Positions 1 through 6,187 of a stretch of 40,169 nt of DNA are shown here, piece after piece (positions within the stretch are counted from its first letter, which is position 1; each line of letters starts with the position of its first letter). A program made the translations under genes and the position numbers. The notes under the pieces are model-generated. The model was not told the origin of the DNA. It searched no databases and saw only the letters and a program-made list of their open reading frames with translations. Source of the DNA: Oscillibacter sp. (GTDB lineage Bacteria > Bacillota > Clostridia > Oscillospirales > Oscillospiraceae); NCBI GenBank assembly GCA_017547085.1, contig JAFYQM010000003.1:1-40169 (forward strand), written 5' to 3'.

Positions 1-104
1 ACAACTTCGTGAAGGTTGTCTCCTGGTACGACAACGAGTGTGGCTATGCTACCAAGATGGTCGAGCTGGCTTGCTACATGAACGGCGTTGACAACGCTCA
101 GTAA
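1..104 (+). CDS. gapA: Glyceraldehyde-3-phosphate dehydrogenase, C-terminal end (partial)
   Basis: The last 33 codons of type I glycolytic GAPDH, cut by the window edge; the reading frame starts at base 3 and stops with TAA at 102-104. The visible tail contains [15 protein letters not shown] followed by [11 protein letters not shown], which matches the highly conserved C-terminal SWYDNE(W/F)GYS region of the family. The enzyme oxidises glyceraldehyde-3-phosphate with NAD and phosphate in glycolysis. One difference from the usual sequence is a Cys where Trp or Phe normally follows YDNE. A strong terminator follows 30 bases later, so the gene ends its transcript here. Identity is secure from the tail alone; whether a pgk or tpi operon lies upstream cannot be seen. 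Confidence 0.93.
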   Translation, partial: NFVKVVSWYDNECGYATKMVELACYMNGVDNAQ

Positions 105-135
105 TTCGTATCCGGTATTTGTGATGTATCAAAAA

Positions 136-169
136 CCGCCTCTTTCCAAACGGGAAGAGGCGGCTTTTT
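136..169 (+). terminator. Intrinsic terminator of gapA
   Basis: The CCGCCTCTT arm (136-144) pairs with AAGAGGCGG (155-163), the next CC/GG pair extends it past a one-base bulge, and a run of five T follows at 165-169. It sits 30 bases after the gapA stop. Confidence 0.9.
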
Positions 170-181
170 GCAAAAAAGTGG

Positions 182-210
182 TTGAGAAAACAGTGATTTT
201 CTGTTACTAT
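182..210 (+). promoter_or_regulatory. Promoter of the cobalamin riboswitch operon
   Basis: TTGAGA (182-187) and TACTAT (205-210) are separated by 17 bases, just before the riboswitch. The -10 match is modest; TATAAG three bases further on is an alternative. The position between the gapA terminator and the aptamer supports it. Confidence 0.5.
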
Positions 211-217
211 AAGTAAA

Positions 218-425
218 AATCAATCATGTTTCGTGGCCGCTGCGGGGGATTATCCACCGTACCGGCTGAACAAGAGAATCGGGTGAGAATCCCGAACGGT
301 ACCGCCGCTGTATGCGCAGAGCCCTCTTTTTGGACGAAAGTCAGTCACTGGGGAGACCTGGGAAGGCAAAAGAGGGCGTGGAGGCTTTCTCCGGATGCGT
401 GAGTCAGAAGACCTACGGGACAGAA
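218..425 (+). promoter_or_regulatory. Cobalamin (vitamin B12) riboswitch
   Basis: The aptamer hallmarks occur in the correct order: AAGAGAATCGGGTGAGAATC and the paired CCCGAACGG stretch around 270-300, the ACCGCCGCTGTATG motif at about 301-315 (the B12-box CCGCNNCTGTA region), AGTCAGTCACTGGGG at about 340-355, GGGAAGG at about 360-366, and the closing GAGTCAGAAGACCTAC segment at about 402-417, which corresponds to the usual AGTCAGGAGACCTGCC end. An intrinsic terminator at 484-517 lies between the aptamer and the first gene. The expected behaviour, from the family, is that adenosylcobalamin or a related corrinoid binding favours the terminator and turns the operon off. Exact 5' and 3' limits are approximate. 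Confidence 0.9.
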
Positions 426-483
426 GGATACCCTACTCCTGCGGAAAGACGGGGGAGGGGGTCATTTTGCGTGCGGAAAAACG

Positions 484-517
484 GCCGCGGCGTCTTTAGG
501 GACGCCGCGGCTTTTTT
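484..517 (+). terminator. Riboswitch expression-platform terminator
   Basis: A perfect 11-bp stem, GCCGCGGCGTC (484-494) with GACGCCGCGGC (501-511), a 6-base loop and six T (512-517). It lies 18 bases before the DUF4430 start codon, so it must be read through for expression; this is the expected platform for the B12 riboswitch. Confidence 0.88.
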
Positions 518-535
518 GCGGAGCAGGGAGGAACC

Positions 536-934
536 ATGATGAAGAAACCCACGAAAAAACTGCTGGCAGTGGGAGTACTGTTGTGTGTCATGGCGGCTTT
601 TGCCGCGATCTATGCAGCGACCCGCCCAGAGACCGCTGCCGGAGAAAAAGAAATCACTGTGGAGGTGACCCACAGTGATGGTGTGATTGCGGAATTTACC
701 TATCAGACAAATGCAGAATATCTGGGAGCCCTTCTGCTGGAGGAGGGACTGATCGAGGGCGAAGAAGGGGCATATGGCCTGTATATCAAGGTTGTAGACG
801 GAGAACGGGCTGACTATGATCTGGACGGGGCCTACTGGGCCTTCTATCAGGGAGAGGAATATGCCGCGCAGGGCATCGACCAAACGCCGGTTTATGACGG
901 AGATACCTTTAAGCTGGTGTATACCTATGGATAA
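536..934 (+). CDS. DUF4430-domain membrane-anchored protein, B12-regulated
   Basis: A 132-residue protein with a lysine-rich N terminus and one hydrophobic segment (about 9-28) that looks like a signal/anchor; there is no convincing lipobox. Residues about 38-131 fit the DUF4430 domain, the fold also found at the C terminus of transcobalamin-like corrinoid binders: a beta-rich unit with a central YWAFYQGEEYAAQGID stretch and a final DTFKLVYTYG. It is the first gene after the cobalamin riboswitch and overlaps the following S-component gene by 8 bases, so the two are probably translated together. I infer an extracytoplasmic role in capturing or passing corrinoid to the transporter; direct binding is not shown. 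A GGGAGG ribosome site supports 536; an adjacent ATG at 539 is possible. Confidence 0.85.
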   Translation: MMKKPTKKLLAVGVLLCVMAAFAAIYAATRPETAAGEKEITVEVTHSDGVIAEFTYQTNAEYLGALLLEEGLIEGEEGAYGLYIKVVDGERADYDLDGAYWAFYQGEEYAAQGIDQTPVYDGDTFKLVYTYG

Positions 935-1445
935 GAAGAATCATTGGAGCATATCGCTGCGGGAGATAACCTTGTTTGCCGTGTTGGGCAGCGTGACATT
1001 TGGCGCCAAGGTGGCGATGATGTGGCTGCCCAATATTGAACCGGTGTCGTTGTTTGTGATGCTGTTTGCGGTTGCCTTTGGACATAAGGCTGTTTACCCG
1101 ATCTATGTGTATGTGTTTTTGGAGATCGCGGTATACGGCGTGAATCTGTGGGCCGTCAATTACCTGTATGTATGGGTGATGCTGGCCTTTGCGGCGTGGT
1201 GTCTGCGGAATATGGAATCTCCATGGGGCTGGGCGGTGCTGTCCGGTGGGTTTGGCTTGTTGTTCGGGGCCTTGTGTGCACCGGTCTATCTGGTCACGGG
1301 TGGCGTTCATGCGGCTATCTCGTGGTGGATCAGCGGGATCCCGTACGATCTGATGCATTGCGCCGGAAATTTTGTGATGACATTGATGCTGTTTGTACCG
1401 CTGCGCCGTGTGCTGGAGCGGCTGTGTGGAGGAGAGAAGATATAA
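927..1445 (+). CDS. ECF-transporter S component, probably for cobalamin or a corrinoid
   Basis: A 172-residue integral membrane protein with about six hydrophobic segments and the C-terminal pattern GIPYDLMHCAGNFVMTLMLF followed by PLRRVLERL that is typical of energy-coupling-factor substrate-binding (S) subunits. The start at 927 is chosen because it overlaps the preceding stop (ATGGATAA arrangement) and begins just before the first membrane segment; the frame extends further upstream only inside the previous gene. Location behind a B12 riboswitch points to a cobalamin or precursor substrate. No EcfA or EcfT gene is in the window, so it must use a shared module encoded elsewhere. It could belong to the CbrT or CblT type; this cannot be settled from sequence reading alone. 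Confidence 0.85.
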   Translation: MDKKNHWSISLREITLFAVLGSVTFGAKVAMMWLPNIEPVSLFVMLFAVAFGHKAVYPIYVYVFLEIAVYGVNLWAVNYLYVWVMLAFAAWCLRNMESPWGWAVLSGGFGLLFGALCAPVYLVTGGVHAAISWWISGIPYDLMHCAGNFVMTLMLFVPLRRVLERLCGGEKI

Positions 1446-1450
1446 GAAAA

Positions 1451-1475
1451 AGGACGGGGAACCCGTCCTCTTTTT
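1451..1475 (+). terminator. Terminator of the B12-regulated operon
   Basis: AGGACGGG (1451-1458) pairs with CCCGTCCT (1462-1469), followed after one C by five T (1471-1475), six bases after the S-component stop. Confidence 0.9.
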
Positions 1476-1552
1476 GATTTCGCTTGCTGATACTGGCTCG
1501 CAGCGGGAACCCTATCGCGGATGAATGGAAATATTTTTTATGACTACGCCAT

Positions 1553-1909
1553 AAAAAACATTTCCCCCCATCCGCTCCGTCGGCGAATGGGGGGTTCAAC
1601 CATTGATTGGACTGTTCATTGGACCGTACCTCTTTCTTTAAATTTCGTTCAGATCACAGGGGGACTTGTTTTCTCGGGTTTTCGCCAATCCATAAAACGT
1701 CAGGTACACGCAGAATCTTCTCCAGTTTTTACCGAATAGTCTTTCTCGTGTGGCTCATCATAGTGAGATTGTTTCGTCTTTGGGTATTACCGAGTTGTTT
1801 GCTTACTCATTCACTGCACTTGATTTTTTTGGTTGAATCTGAACGATGTGCGGATAGGTTATATGAAACCTCTGAGCTGATCAGCCCATGGGACTCACTC
1901 CTTTCCTGT
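1553..1909 (-). ncRNA. Candidate non-coding RNA of about 350 nt, unknown family
   Basis: On the minus strand a consensus-like promoter (1916-1944) is followed by about 350 nt with no credible ORF and then a GC-rich hairpin with a T run (1559-1594). The sequence is visibly more AT-rich than the surrounding genes. Near the predicted 5' end there is a good ribosome-site-like AGGAAAGGAG followed by ATG GGC TGA, that is, a two-codon ORF, and the last part holds a 7-codon frame (MNSPING) behind AAAGAGGT, directly before the terminator. Small self-complementary pieces (GCTGATCAGC; GGTT with AACC) are present. I compared it by eye with RNase P, tmRNA, SRP RNA, 6S RNA and T-box consensus motifs and saw no match. 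It could also be a decayed mobile element or the 3' UTR of the upstream gene. Confidence 0.4.
1559..1594 (-). terminator. Terminator of the candidate minus-strand RNA
   Basis: CCCCCCAT (1564-1571) and ATGGGGGG (1587-1594) form an 8-bp stem extended inward by four pairs (one wobble). Read on the minus strand it is followed by AAATG and six T. A separate AT-rich perfect inverted repeat, TTTTTTATG (1534-1542) with CATAAAAAA (1550-1558), lies directly beyond. Confidence 0.55.
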
Positions 1910-1915
1910 GTCTAC

Positions 1916-1944
1916 AATATACAATACATTTTCAAAAAAGTCAA
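1916..1944 (-). promoter_or_regulatory. Strong promoter reading left into a gene-free region
   Basis: On the minus strand TTGACT (1939-1944) and TATATT (1916-1921) are separated by exactly 17 bases. It lies about 70 bases beyond the stop of the FliB-like gene and points away from every annotated gene start, so it must serve the candidate RNA. Confidence 0.65.
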
Positions 1945-1950
1945 TGGTGT

Positions 1951-1976
1951 TTGTGCATGTTTTACTATTTGCACAA
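1951..1976. promoter_or_regulatory. Operator-like inverted repeat upstream of the candidate RNA promoter
   Basis: TTGTGCA (1951-1957) and TGCACAA (1970-1976) are perfect 7-bp arms around a 12-base centre, just upstream of the -35 box of the minus-strand promoter. The geometry fits a dimeric regulator site; the regulator is not known. Confidence 0.35.
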
Positions 1977-2017
1977 TGTCAAAACGTTTAACAGTGGAGA
2001 AATTCACAAAGGTTGAC

Positions 2018-3034
2018 CTATTGCACCAGCGTCTGGAAAAAGCGGGGAAGAGAGAAGGCCTCGCCATAACAAAAGGCCTCCAACAGGGCGGAGACATTCT
2101 CCTCGTTGTGCTCGATCTCGCAGCTGAAGCGGCGCAATGCTTCGGAAAGTCCGCAGACAGCTGCCAGCTGTTCCACGGTCAAAACAGCAAATACCACCAG
2201 CTGCGCACGGCTCAAAAGATCGCCGTCGTTGACGCATTTCAGCAGATACCGGAAGGCAAAATACACGGCAATGCGTTCCAGCAGCGCAGAGGAATGATCG
2301 GCGGGGGGGATCGTTTCAGCACGGTGCAGCAAGTTGCGCCAGTCCGCTTCTAAAATCTCCAGACCATCCAGCAGGTGCAGGGCGGCAGGAAACAGCCCTG
2401 CTCCATTGACGGAGGCAGGGGGCGTCCAGTCGGCTGTCAGGTTGGGTAGTTCCGATTCCATTCCCGCGTCCAGCAACGTTTGTGCCTGCTCCGCCAGTGT
2501 AAGAAAGGAGTACAGCCGCAGATAGAATGAGTGGGAGCGATCCTGCAGGATGTCCAACATCTGCTGGCGCAGCGGCAGCAGGAAGGGCAGCCAGTCATCG
2601 CCGTTCTCAGCGGGGGCATCGTCCGCCCATTCCACAAAGCGCAGCGGTGCTTCGCTGCCCAGCAACAGGTCGTTGGCAGCGGGGCAGGAGGCGGAGAGAG
2701 TGATCTCGCGGAAGGGACCGAAATCCTCGGTGAAGCGGGGATGCTCCTGACAGGTAACGCTGGTGGCGGCTTCGCCCATCTGCCGGTGGATCTCGCAGAG
2801 GTTTTCGTGATCCCAAAACGGGCAGCGGTTTCCGTTCAGCGCAAAGCAGACATCGCCCTCTGCGTCCTGTACCATAGCAGCGCGCAGCTTGCTGCCCAAC
2901 GGGCCGGAAATGCTTTCATACAGGTTGACATGCTCGGTATCCAGCACGACCTCCCACTTTTCACAGCAGCTGTGGGGGCAGCGGTCCGCCAGACAGCGGA
3001 AGTGGTGATAATAGTCAGGTACGCGCACCAGCAT
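2018..3034 (-). CDS. FliB-like lysine-N-methylase family protein
   Basis: A 338-residue cysteine-rich protein. The N-terminal half has the family pattern: FRCLADRCPHSCCEKWEV at about residues 13-30, CFALNGNRCPFWDHENLCEI around 63-82, and a CQEHPRF stretch near 94-100. These cysteines suggest a metal or Fe-S site. FliB homologues transfer methyl groups to lysines of flagellin, but many clostridial members have no known target and no flagellar gene is visible here. The start at 3034 is chosen for the excellent AGGAGGAATTGCC ribosome site; the seven codons upstream have none. It is divergent from the ferredoxin gene and has its own promoter. No clear terminator follows before the candidate RNA promoter. 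Family assignment is fairly sure; substrate is unknown. Confidence 0.8.
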   Translation of the reverse strand: MLVRVPDYYHHFRCLADRCPHSCCEKWEVVLDTEHVNLYESISGPLGSKLRAAMVQDAEGDVCFALNGNRCPFWDHENLCEIHRQMGEAATSVTCQEHPRFTEDFGPFREITLSASCPAANDLLLGSEAPLRFVEWADDAPAENGDDWLPFLLPLRQQMLDILQDRSHSFYLRLYSFLTLAEQAQTLLDAGMESELPNLTADWTPPASVNGAGLFPAALHLLDGLEILEADWRNLLHRAETIPPADHSSALLERIAVYFAFRYLLKCVNDGDLLSRAQLVVFAVLTVEQLAAVCGLSEALRRFSCEIEHNEENVSALLEAFCYGEAFSLPRFFQTLVQ

Positions 3035-3066
3035 GGCAATTCCTCCTGTTTGCAAAGGATGGTTCT

Positions 3067-3095
3067 ATTTTACGCTTAGGAAGGCCGTAGTGCAA
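3067..3095 (-). promoter_or_regulatory. Promoter of the FliB-like gene
   Basis: On the minus strand TTGCAC (3090-3095) and TAAAAT (3067-3072) are 17 bases apart, ending 32 bases before the start codon at 3034. Confidence 0.6.
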
Positions 3096-3165
3096 GAGGG
3101 CGTGTTTGAAAGATAGGAGAGTGGGGCAGAATAGGGTATCCCTGATTTCACATTGGAGGTGTGAC

Positions 3166-3348
3166 ATGAAAGCAACGGTCAACGAGAACTGCATCGCCTG
3201 CGGCATGTGTGCGAATGTATGCTCCGCAGTCTTTGCCATGGGTGACGATGGTTACGCGCACGGCGGTGATTTTGACCCGCCCCTGCTGGATATGGTGCAG
3301 GAGGCGCGGGACAGCTGTCCTGTGGATGCCATCAGCATTGAGGAATAG
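3166..3348 (+). CDS. Small 4Fe-4S ferredoxin
   Basis: A 60-residue protein that begins MKATVNENCIACGMC. It has the CxxCxxC motif at residues 9-15, a further Cys four residues later, and a C-terminal CPVDAI, the pattern of single-cluster ferredoxins of the Thermotoga/Clostridium type (a single [4Fe-4S], the second cluster motif being incomplete). It would act as a soluble low-potential electron carrier. The TTGGAGGTGTGAC ribosome site fixes the start at 3166. It has its own terminator 3 bases after the stop and stands alone, so its partner cannot be read from context; NfnAB elsewhere in the window is one ferredoxin user in this type of organism. Confidence 0.92.
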   Translation: MKATVNENCIACGMCANVCSAVFAMGDDGYAHGGDFDPPLLDMVQEARDSCPVDAISIEE

Positions 3349-3350
3349 GA

Positions 3351-3379
3351 AAAACGGCTCCGGAATGGAGCCGTTTTTT
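3351..3379 (+). terminator. Terminator of the ferredoxin gene
   Basis: CGGCTCC (3355-3361) pairs with GGAGCCG (3367-3373), flanked by AAAA and TTTTTT (3374-3379), starting three bases after the stop. Confidence 0.93.
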
Positions 3380-3387
3380 CTCAGGAC

Positions 3388-3416
3388 TTGCAAGGAACGT
3401 GAAAATGTGCTTCAAT
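3388..3416 (+). promoter_or_regulatory. Probable fumC promoter
   Basis: TTGCAA (3388-3393), 17 bases, TTCAAT (3411-3416), placed between the ferredoxin terminator and fumC. The -10 box is only a partial match. Confidence 0.4.
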
Positions 3417-3448
3417 AGGTGCATCTGAACAATCGGGGGAGAGACACT

Positions 3449-4807
3449 ATGAACTTCCGTATGGAACACGACACCATGGGAACTATTGCCGTGCCGGCTG
3501 AGCACTACTGGGGCGCACAGACCCAGCGGAGCATCGAGAATTTCAAGATCGGCGGCCAGCGCCAGCCGAAGGAGATCATCACGGCATTTGCTTACTTAAA
3601 AGAAGCCTGCGCACGAGCCAATGCCGAGGTAGGCAAGCTGACGGCGGTACAGGCGGACGCTATTGCCGCGGCTTGTGCAGAGATCCGCGGCGGCAAGCGG
3701 GATGAGGAATTCCCCCTTGTGGTCTGGCAGACCGGCAGCGGCACCCAGACCAATATGAATGTGAATGAAGTGATTGCCCATCTGACGGCGGAGGCAGGCG
3801 TGGCACTGCACCCCAACGATCACGTCAATGCCTCCCAGTCCAGTAACGATACTTTCCCCTCCGCACTACACATTGCGGCCGCGCTGAGTGTGGCGGGCGA
3901 GGTGCTGCCCGCAGCAGAGCGGCTGGAGGCCGCCTTTGCCGCGCTGGAGGCCCAGTATCCCGATCTGATCCGCATCGGTCGCACCCACCTGCAGGATGCC
4001 ACGCCTCTGAAATTTGCGCAGGAGGTCTCCGGTTGGCGGGAACTGATTGCCGCACCCTGCCGGATGCTGCGGCTGGCGCAAACGGAATTGTGTAAACTTG
4101 CTATCGGCGGTACCGCCGTGGGCACTGGCCTCAATGCCCCCAAGGGCTATGATGAGAAGGTCTGCGGTTATCTGCGGCAGATGACCGGTTTGGAGTTCGT
4201 GCCGGATGCAAACAAGTTCCATGCCCTGACCAGCAAGGATGCGCTGGTGTTCGCCCACGGCGCGTTGAAGGCGCTGGCGGCCAACCTGATGAAGATCGCC
4301 AACGACATTCGCTTTGAGGCCAGCGGCCCCCGCTGCGGCATGGGCGAGCTGTATATTCCAGAAAATGAACCCGGCAGCAGCATTATGCCCGGCAAGGTGA
4401 ACCCCACCCAGTGCGAAGCGGTCACCATGGTGGCAGTGCAGGTGATGGGCAACGATGCGGCCATCGGTTTTGCTGCGTCCCAGGGCAACTTCCAGCTGAA
4501 TGTGTTCCTGCCGGTGAGCGCCTATAACTTCCAGCTTTCCACACGGCTGCTGACGGACGTGATGGATTCCTTCCGCGTCCACTGTGTGGAGGGCATCGTA
4601 CCCAATGTGGAGCGTATGGAATACAATCTGCAAAACTCCCTGATGCTGGTGACCTGCCTGACACCCAAGATCGGTTACGAAGCGGCTGCTAAGTGCGCCA
4701 AGCGGGCGTTGGAGGAGGGAACCACTCTGAAAGAGGCGGTGCTGAATTCCGGCCTGCTGACGGTGGAGGAGTATGACGAGACGGTTCGTCCCGAAAAAAT
4801 GGTATGA
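3449..4807 (+). CDS. fumC: Class II fumarate hydratase
   Basis: A 452-residue enzyme, close to the usual 460 of class II (iron-independent) fumarases, which interconvert fumarate and malate. Diagnostic segments are TGSGTQTNMNVNEV near residues 95-108, the SSNDTFP stretch, the HLQDATP segment, and the superfamily signature GSSIMPGKVNP at 309-319 with the mobile-loop serine. These separate it from aspartase (which shares the signature) by the FumC-like HLQDATPLKF and the overall N-terminal MEHDTMGTIAVPAEHYWGAQ. The start at 3449 follows a GGGGGAGAG ribosome site and aligns with the family N terminus; ten upstream codons are ignored. It stands alone between two terminators, with a convergent gene downstream. 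Confidence 0.95.
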   Translation: MNFRMEHDTMGTIAVPAEHYWGAQTQRSIENFKIGGQRQPKEIITAFAYLKEACARANAEVGKLTAVQADAIAAACAEIRGGKRDEEFPLVVWQTGSGTQTNMNVNEVIAHLTAEAGVALHPNDHVNASQSSNDTFPSALHIAAALSVAGEVLPAAERLEAAFAALEAQYPDLIRIGRTHLQDATPLKFAQEVSGWRELIAAPCRMLRLAQTELCKLAIGGTAVGTGLNAPKGYDEKVCGYLRQMTGLEFVPDANKFHALTSKDALVFAHGALKALAANLMKIANDIRFEASGPRCGMGELYIPENEPGSSIMPGKVNPTQCEAVTMVAVQVMGNDAAIGFAASQGNFQLNVFLPVSAYNFQLSTRLLTDVMDSFRVHCVEGIVPNVERMEYNLQNSLMLVTCLTPKIGYEAAAKCAKRALEEGTTLKEAVLNSGLLTVEEYDETVRPEKMV

Positions 4808-4811
4808 TGAG

Positions 4812-4844
4812 AATCCCGCCGTCCCATATCAGGATGGCGGGATT
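4812..4844. terminator. Hairpin between convergent fumC and a membrane-protein gene
   Basis: AATCCCGCC (4812-4820) with GGCGGGATT (4836-4844), extended inward to 13 pairs with one wobble. The plus side continues ATTATTTGATG, the minus side has no T run, so it is a weak canonical terminator but well placed for fumC. Confidence 0.6.
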
Positions 4845-4856
4845 ATTTGATGAACT

Positions 4857-5525
4857 TCAGCGGGGCGGACAGACAGTGTCTGCCAGACGGCGGGCTTCTT
4901 CCTCCACGGAGGTGCGTTTGGGAATCGCAGCACGCTGGCGTTCGGCGCGGCAGCCATGGCGCTTCAGCGCGGCACCACAGGTGCAGCCAAGCAGGCAGAG
5001 GGAGCCAATGCGCCACACGGCCTGCGAAATGCGGTCATAGCCTGTCCAGACGGCAGGCAGCGCCAGATCTGCCAATGCCAGAACCGCTGTCATGCCGAGC
5101 AAAAACAGAACGGTGCCGGGCCGCAGGATGCGGCGGAGAGAGACTTTGGGAAATGCCGCCTTGACGGAAACGGTGTGGACGACCAGCAATATGAGTGCCA
5201 GACACAGCCAACCCAACAGGTGCTGTACCAATGGCACAGAGGCACTCAACAGAGCGGTCAGGGCGCTTTGCAGCACCCAGCCAATCCCCCAAAGGGGAAT
5301 GACTACCAGAATCCGAATAGCCTCCGGCAGGGAGAGCAGCCACCGCCGAATGCGGGCGGAAACGGTGGATCTGCGCATTTCGGTATCTTGTGTGTCGGTA
5401 TCTTCTGCAATCGCTTCTGCATCCTGCAGCAGCTCGGCGGGGGATTCCACCACAGAGCCGGTCATCATACCTGCCGCGGCTACGGCTGCCATAGCGGCTG
5501 CTGCCGCCCGTTGGCGCTTATCCAT
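4857..5525 (-). CDS. Hypothetical membrane protein
   Basis: I do not recognise this 222-residue protein. It has a short N-terminal Ala/Met-rich hydrophobic stretch (about 8-24, perhaps a signal or first membrane segment), an acidic stretch (about 30-47: AELLQDAEAIAEDTDTQDTE), then three or four hydrophobic segments between about 65 and 190 (for example IRILVVIPLWGIGWVL and LLGWLCLALILLVVHTV), and a basic C-terminal tail. The ribosome site is weak (GGGCGGTGAGAG). It is convergent with fumC and lies downstream of the terminator that ends the yfbR-like gene, so it probably has its own promoter. The uninterrupted frame, codon bias like its neighbours and membrane pattern support a real gene; function unknown. 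Confidence 0.65.
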   Translation of the reverse strand: MDKRQRAAAAAMAAVAAAGMMTGSVVESPAELLQDAEAIAEDTDTQDTEMRRSTVSARIRRWLLSLPEAIRILVVIPLWGIGWVLQSALTALLSASVPLVQHLLGWLCLALILLVVHTVSVKAAFPKVSLRRILRPGTVLFLLGMTAVLALADLALPAVWTGYDRISQAVWRIGSLCLLGCTCGAALKRHGCRAERQRAAIPKRTSVEEEARRLADTVCPPR

Positions 5526-5570
5526 GTTCTCTCACCGCCCTTTCGTTTTTTCGATTCTACTCTCTTTGAC

Positions 5571-5605
5571 AAAAAAAGGCAAGTATCCGAAGATACCTGC
5601 CTTTT
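5571..5605 (-). terminator. Terminator of the mtaB-yfbR operon
   Basis: The stem GGCA-GTATC/GATAC-TGCC (5578-5601, one internal mismatch, CGAA-type loop) is followed on the minus strand by a run of seven T (5571-5577). It begins just after the stop at 5608. Confidence 0.85.
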
Positions 5606-5607
5606 CT

Positions 5608-6183
5608 TTATTTCAGTTCGTCCAATGTCAGGGAGAAACTGTCTATGAAAGTTGACATAAAATAATCGACTTCCGGCAGACCGTATTCCTCCAGTGCCTT
5701 GCGTGTCTGGGCGGCGGCTTCTCGGAATTCATTGTTGCCTGCTTTCAGCTCCTCTACACACTTGATGTAGGCGGAGAGCTTGTCTGCGGCTTTTACCAGC
5801 TGTTCAGTCTCGCCGCCGGGGCCGGTAATGATGGGTGCGTACACCCCTTGCAATTCCTGCGGCAGTAACTCCAGCAGTTTGCGCTCTGCTACGGCTTCCA
5901 CATCCTTGTATGCCTTGCGGATGGCAGGGTTGTCATATTTGATAGGGGTGGGCATGTCACCGGTAAAGATTTCACTGGCATCGTGATACAGTGCGGCGAC
6001 CGCCACCTGTCCGGCATCCACGCTGCCGCCGAATTTTTCGTTGCGAATGACTGCCAGCGCATGGGCCAGGACGGCTACCTGATGGCTGTGCTCCTGCACA
6101 TTCTCCTGTGCGGTGTTGCGCATCAGCGCCCAGCGCTGGATAAAGCGCATGCGGGACACATACGCGAAAAAGTGACTTTTCAT
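5608..6183 (-). CDS. HD-domain 5'-deoxynucleotidase, YfbR family
   Basis: A 191-residue HD-superfamily phosphohydrolase, close to the 199 of E. coli YfbR, which removes the 5' phosphate from deoxyribonucleoside monophosphates. The metal ligands are visible: His34 in EHSHQVAVLAHAL, the His67-Asp68 pair in ALYHDASEIFTGD with the catalytic-site Glu71 and Asp76, and Asp134 in KAADKLSAY. The start at 6183 follows GGAGGATTGACCG and lies 4 bases after the mtaB stop, so the two genes form an operon with a shared terminator. Expected role is nucleotide-pool housekeeping; the exact substrate is inference from the family. Confidence 0.88.
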   Translation of the reverse strand: MKSHFFAYVSRMRFIQRWALMRNTAQENVQEHSHQVAVLAHALAVIRNEKFGGSVDAGQVAVAALYHDASEIFTGDMPTPIKYDNPAIRKAYKDVEAVAERKLLELLPQELQGVYAPIITGPGGETEQLVKAADKLSAYIKCVEELKAGNNEFREAAAQTRKALEEYGLPEVDYFMSTFIDSFSLTLDELK

Positions 6184-6187
6184 TCGG

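Noticed and set aside
1607-2353. A 248-codon plus-strand frame crossing the 1.6-2.3 kb region
   Set aside because: Half of it is antisense to the FliB-like gene and the rest has no ribosome site or recognisable protein features.
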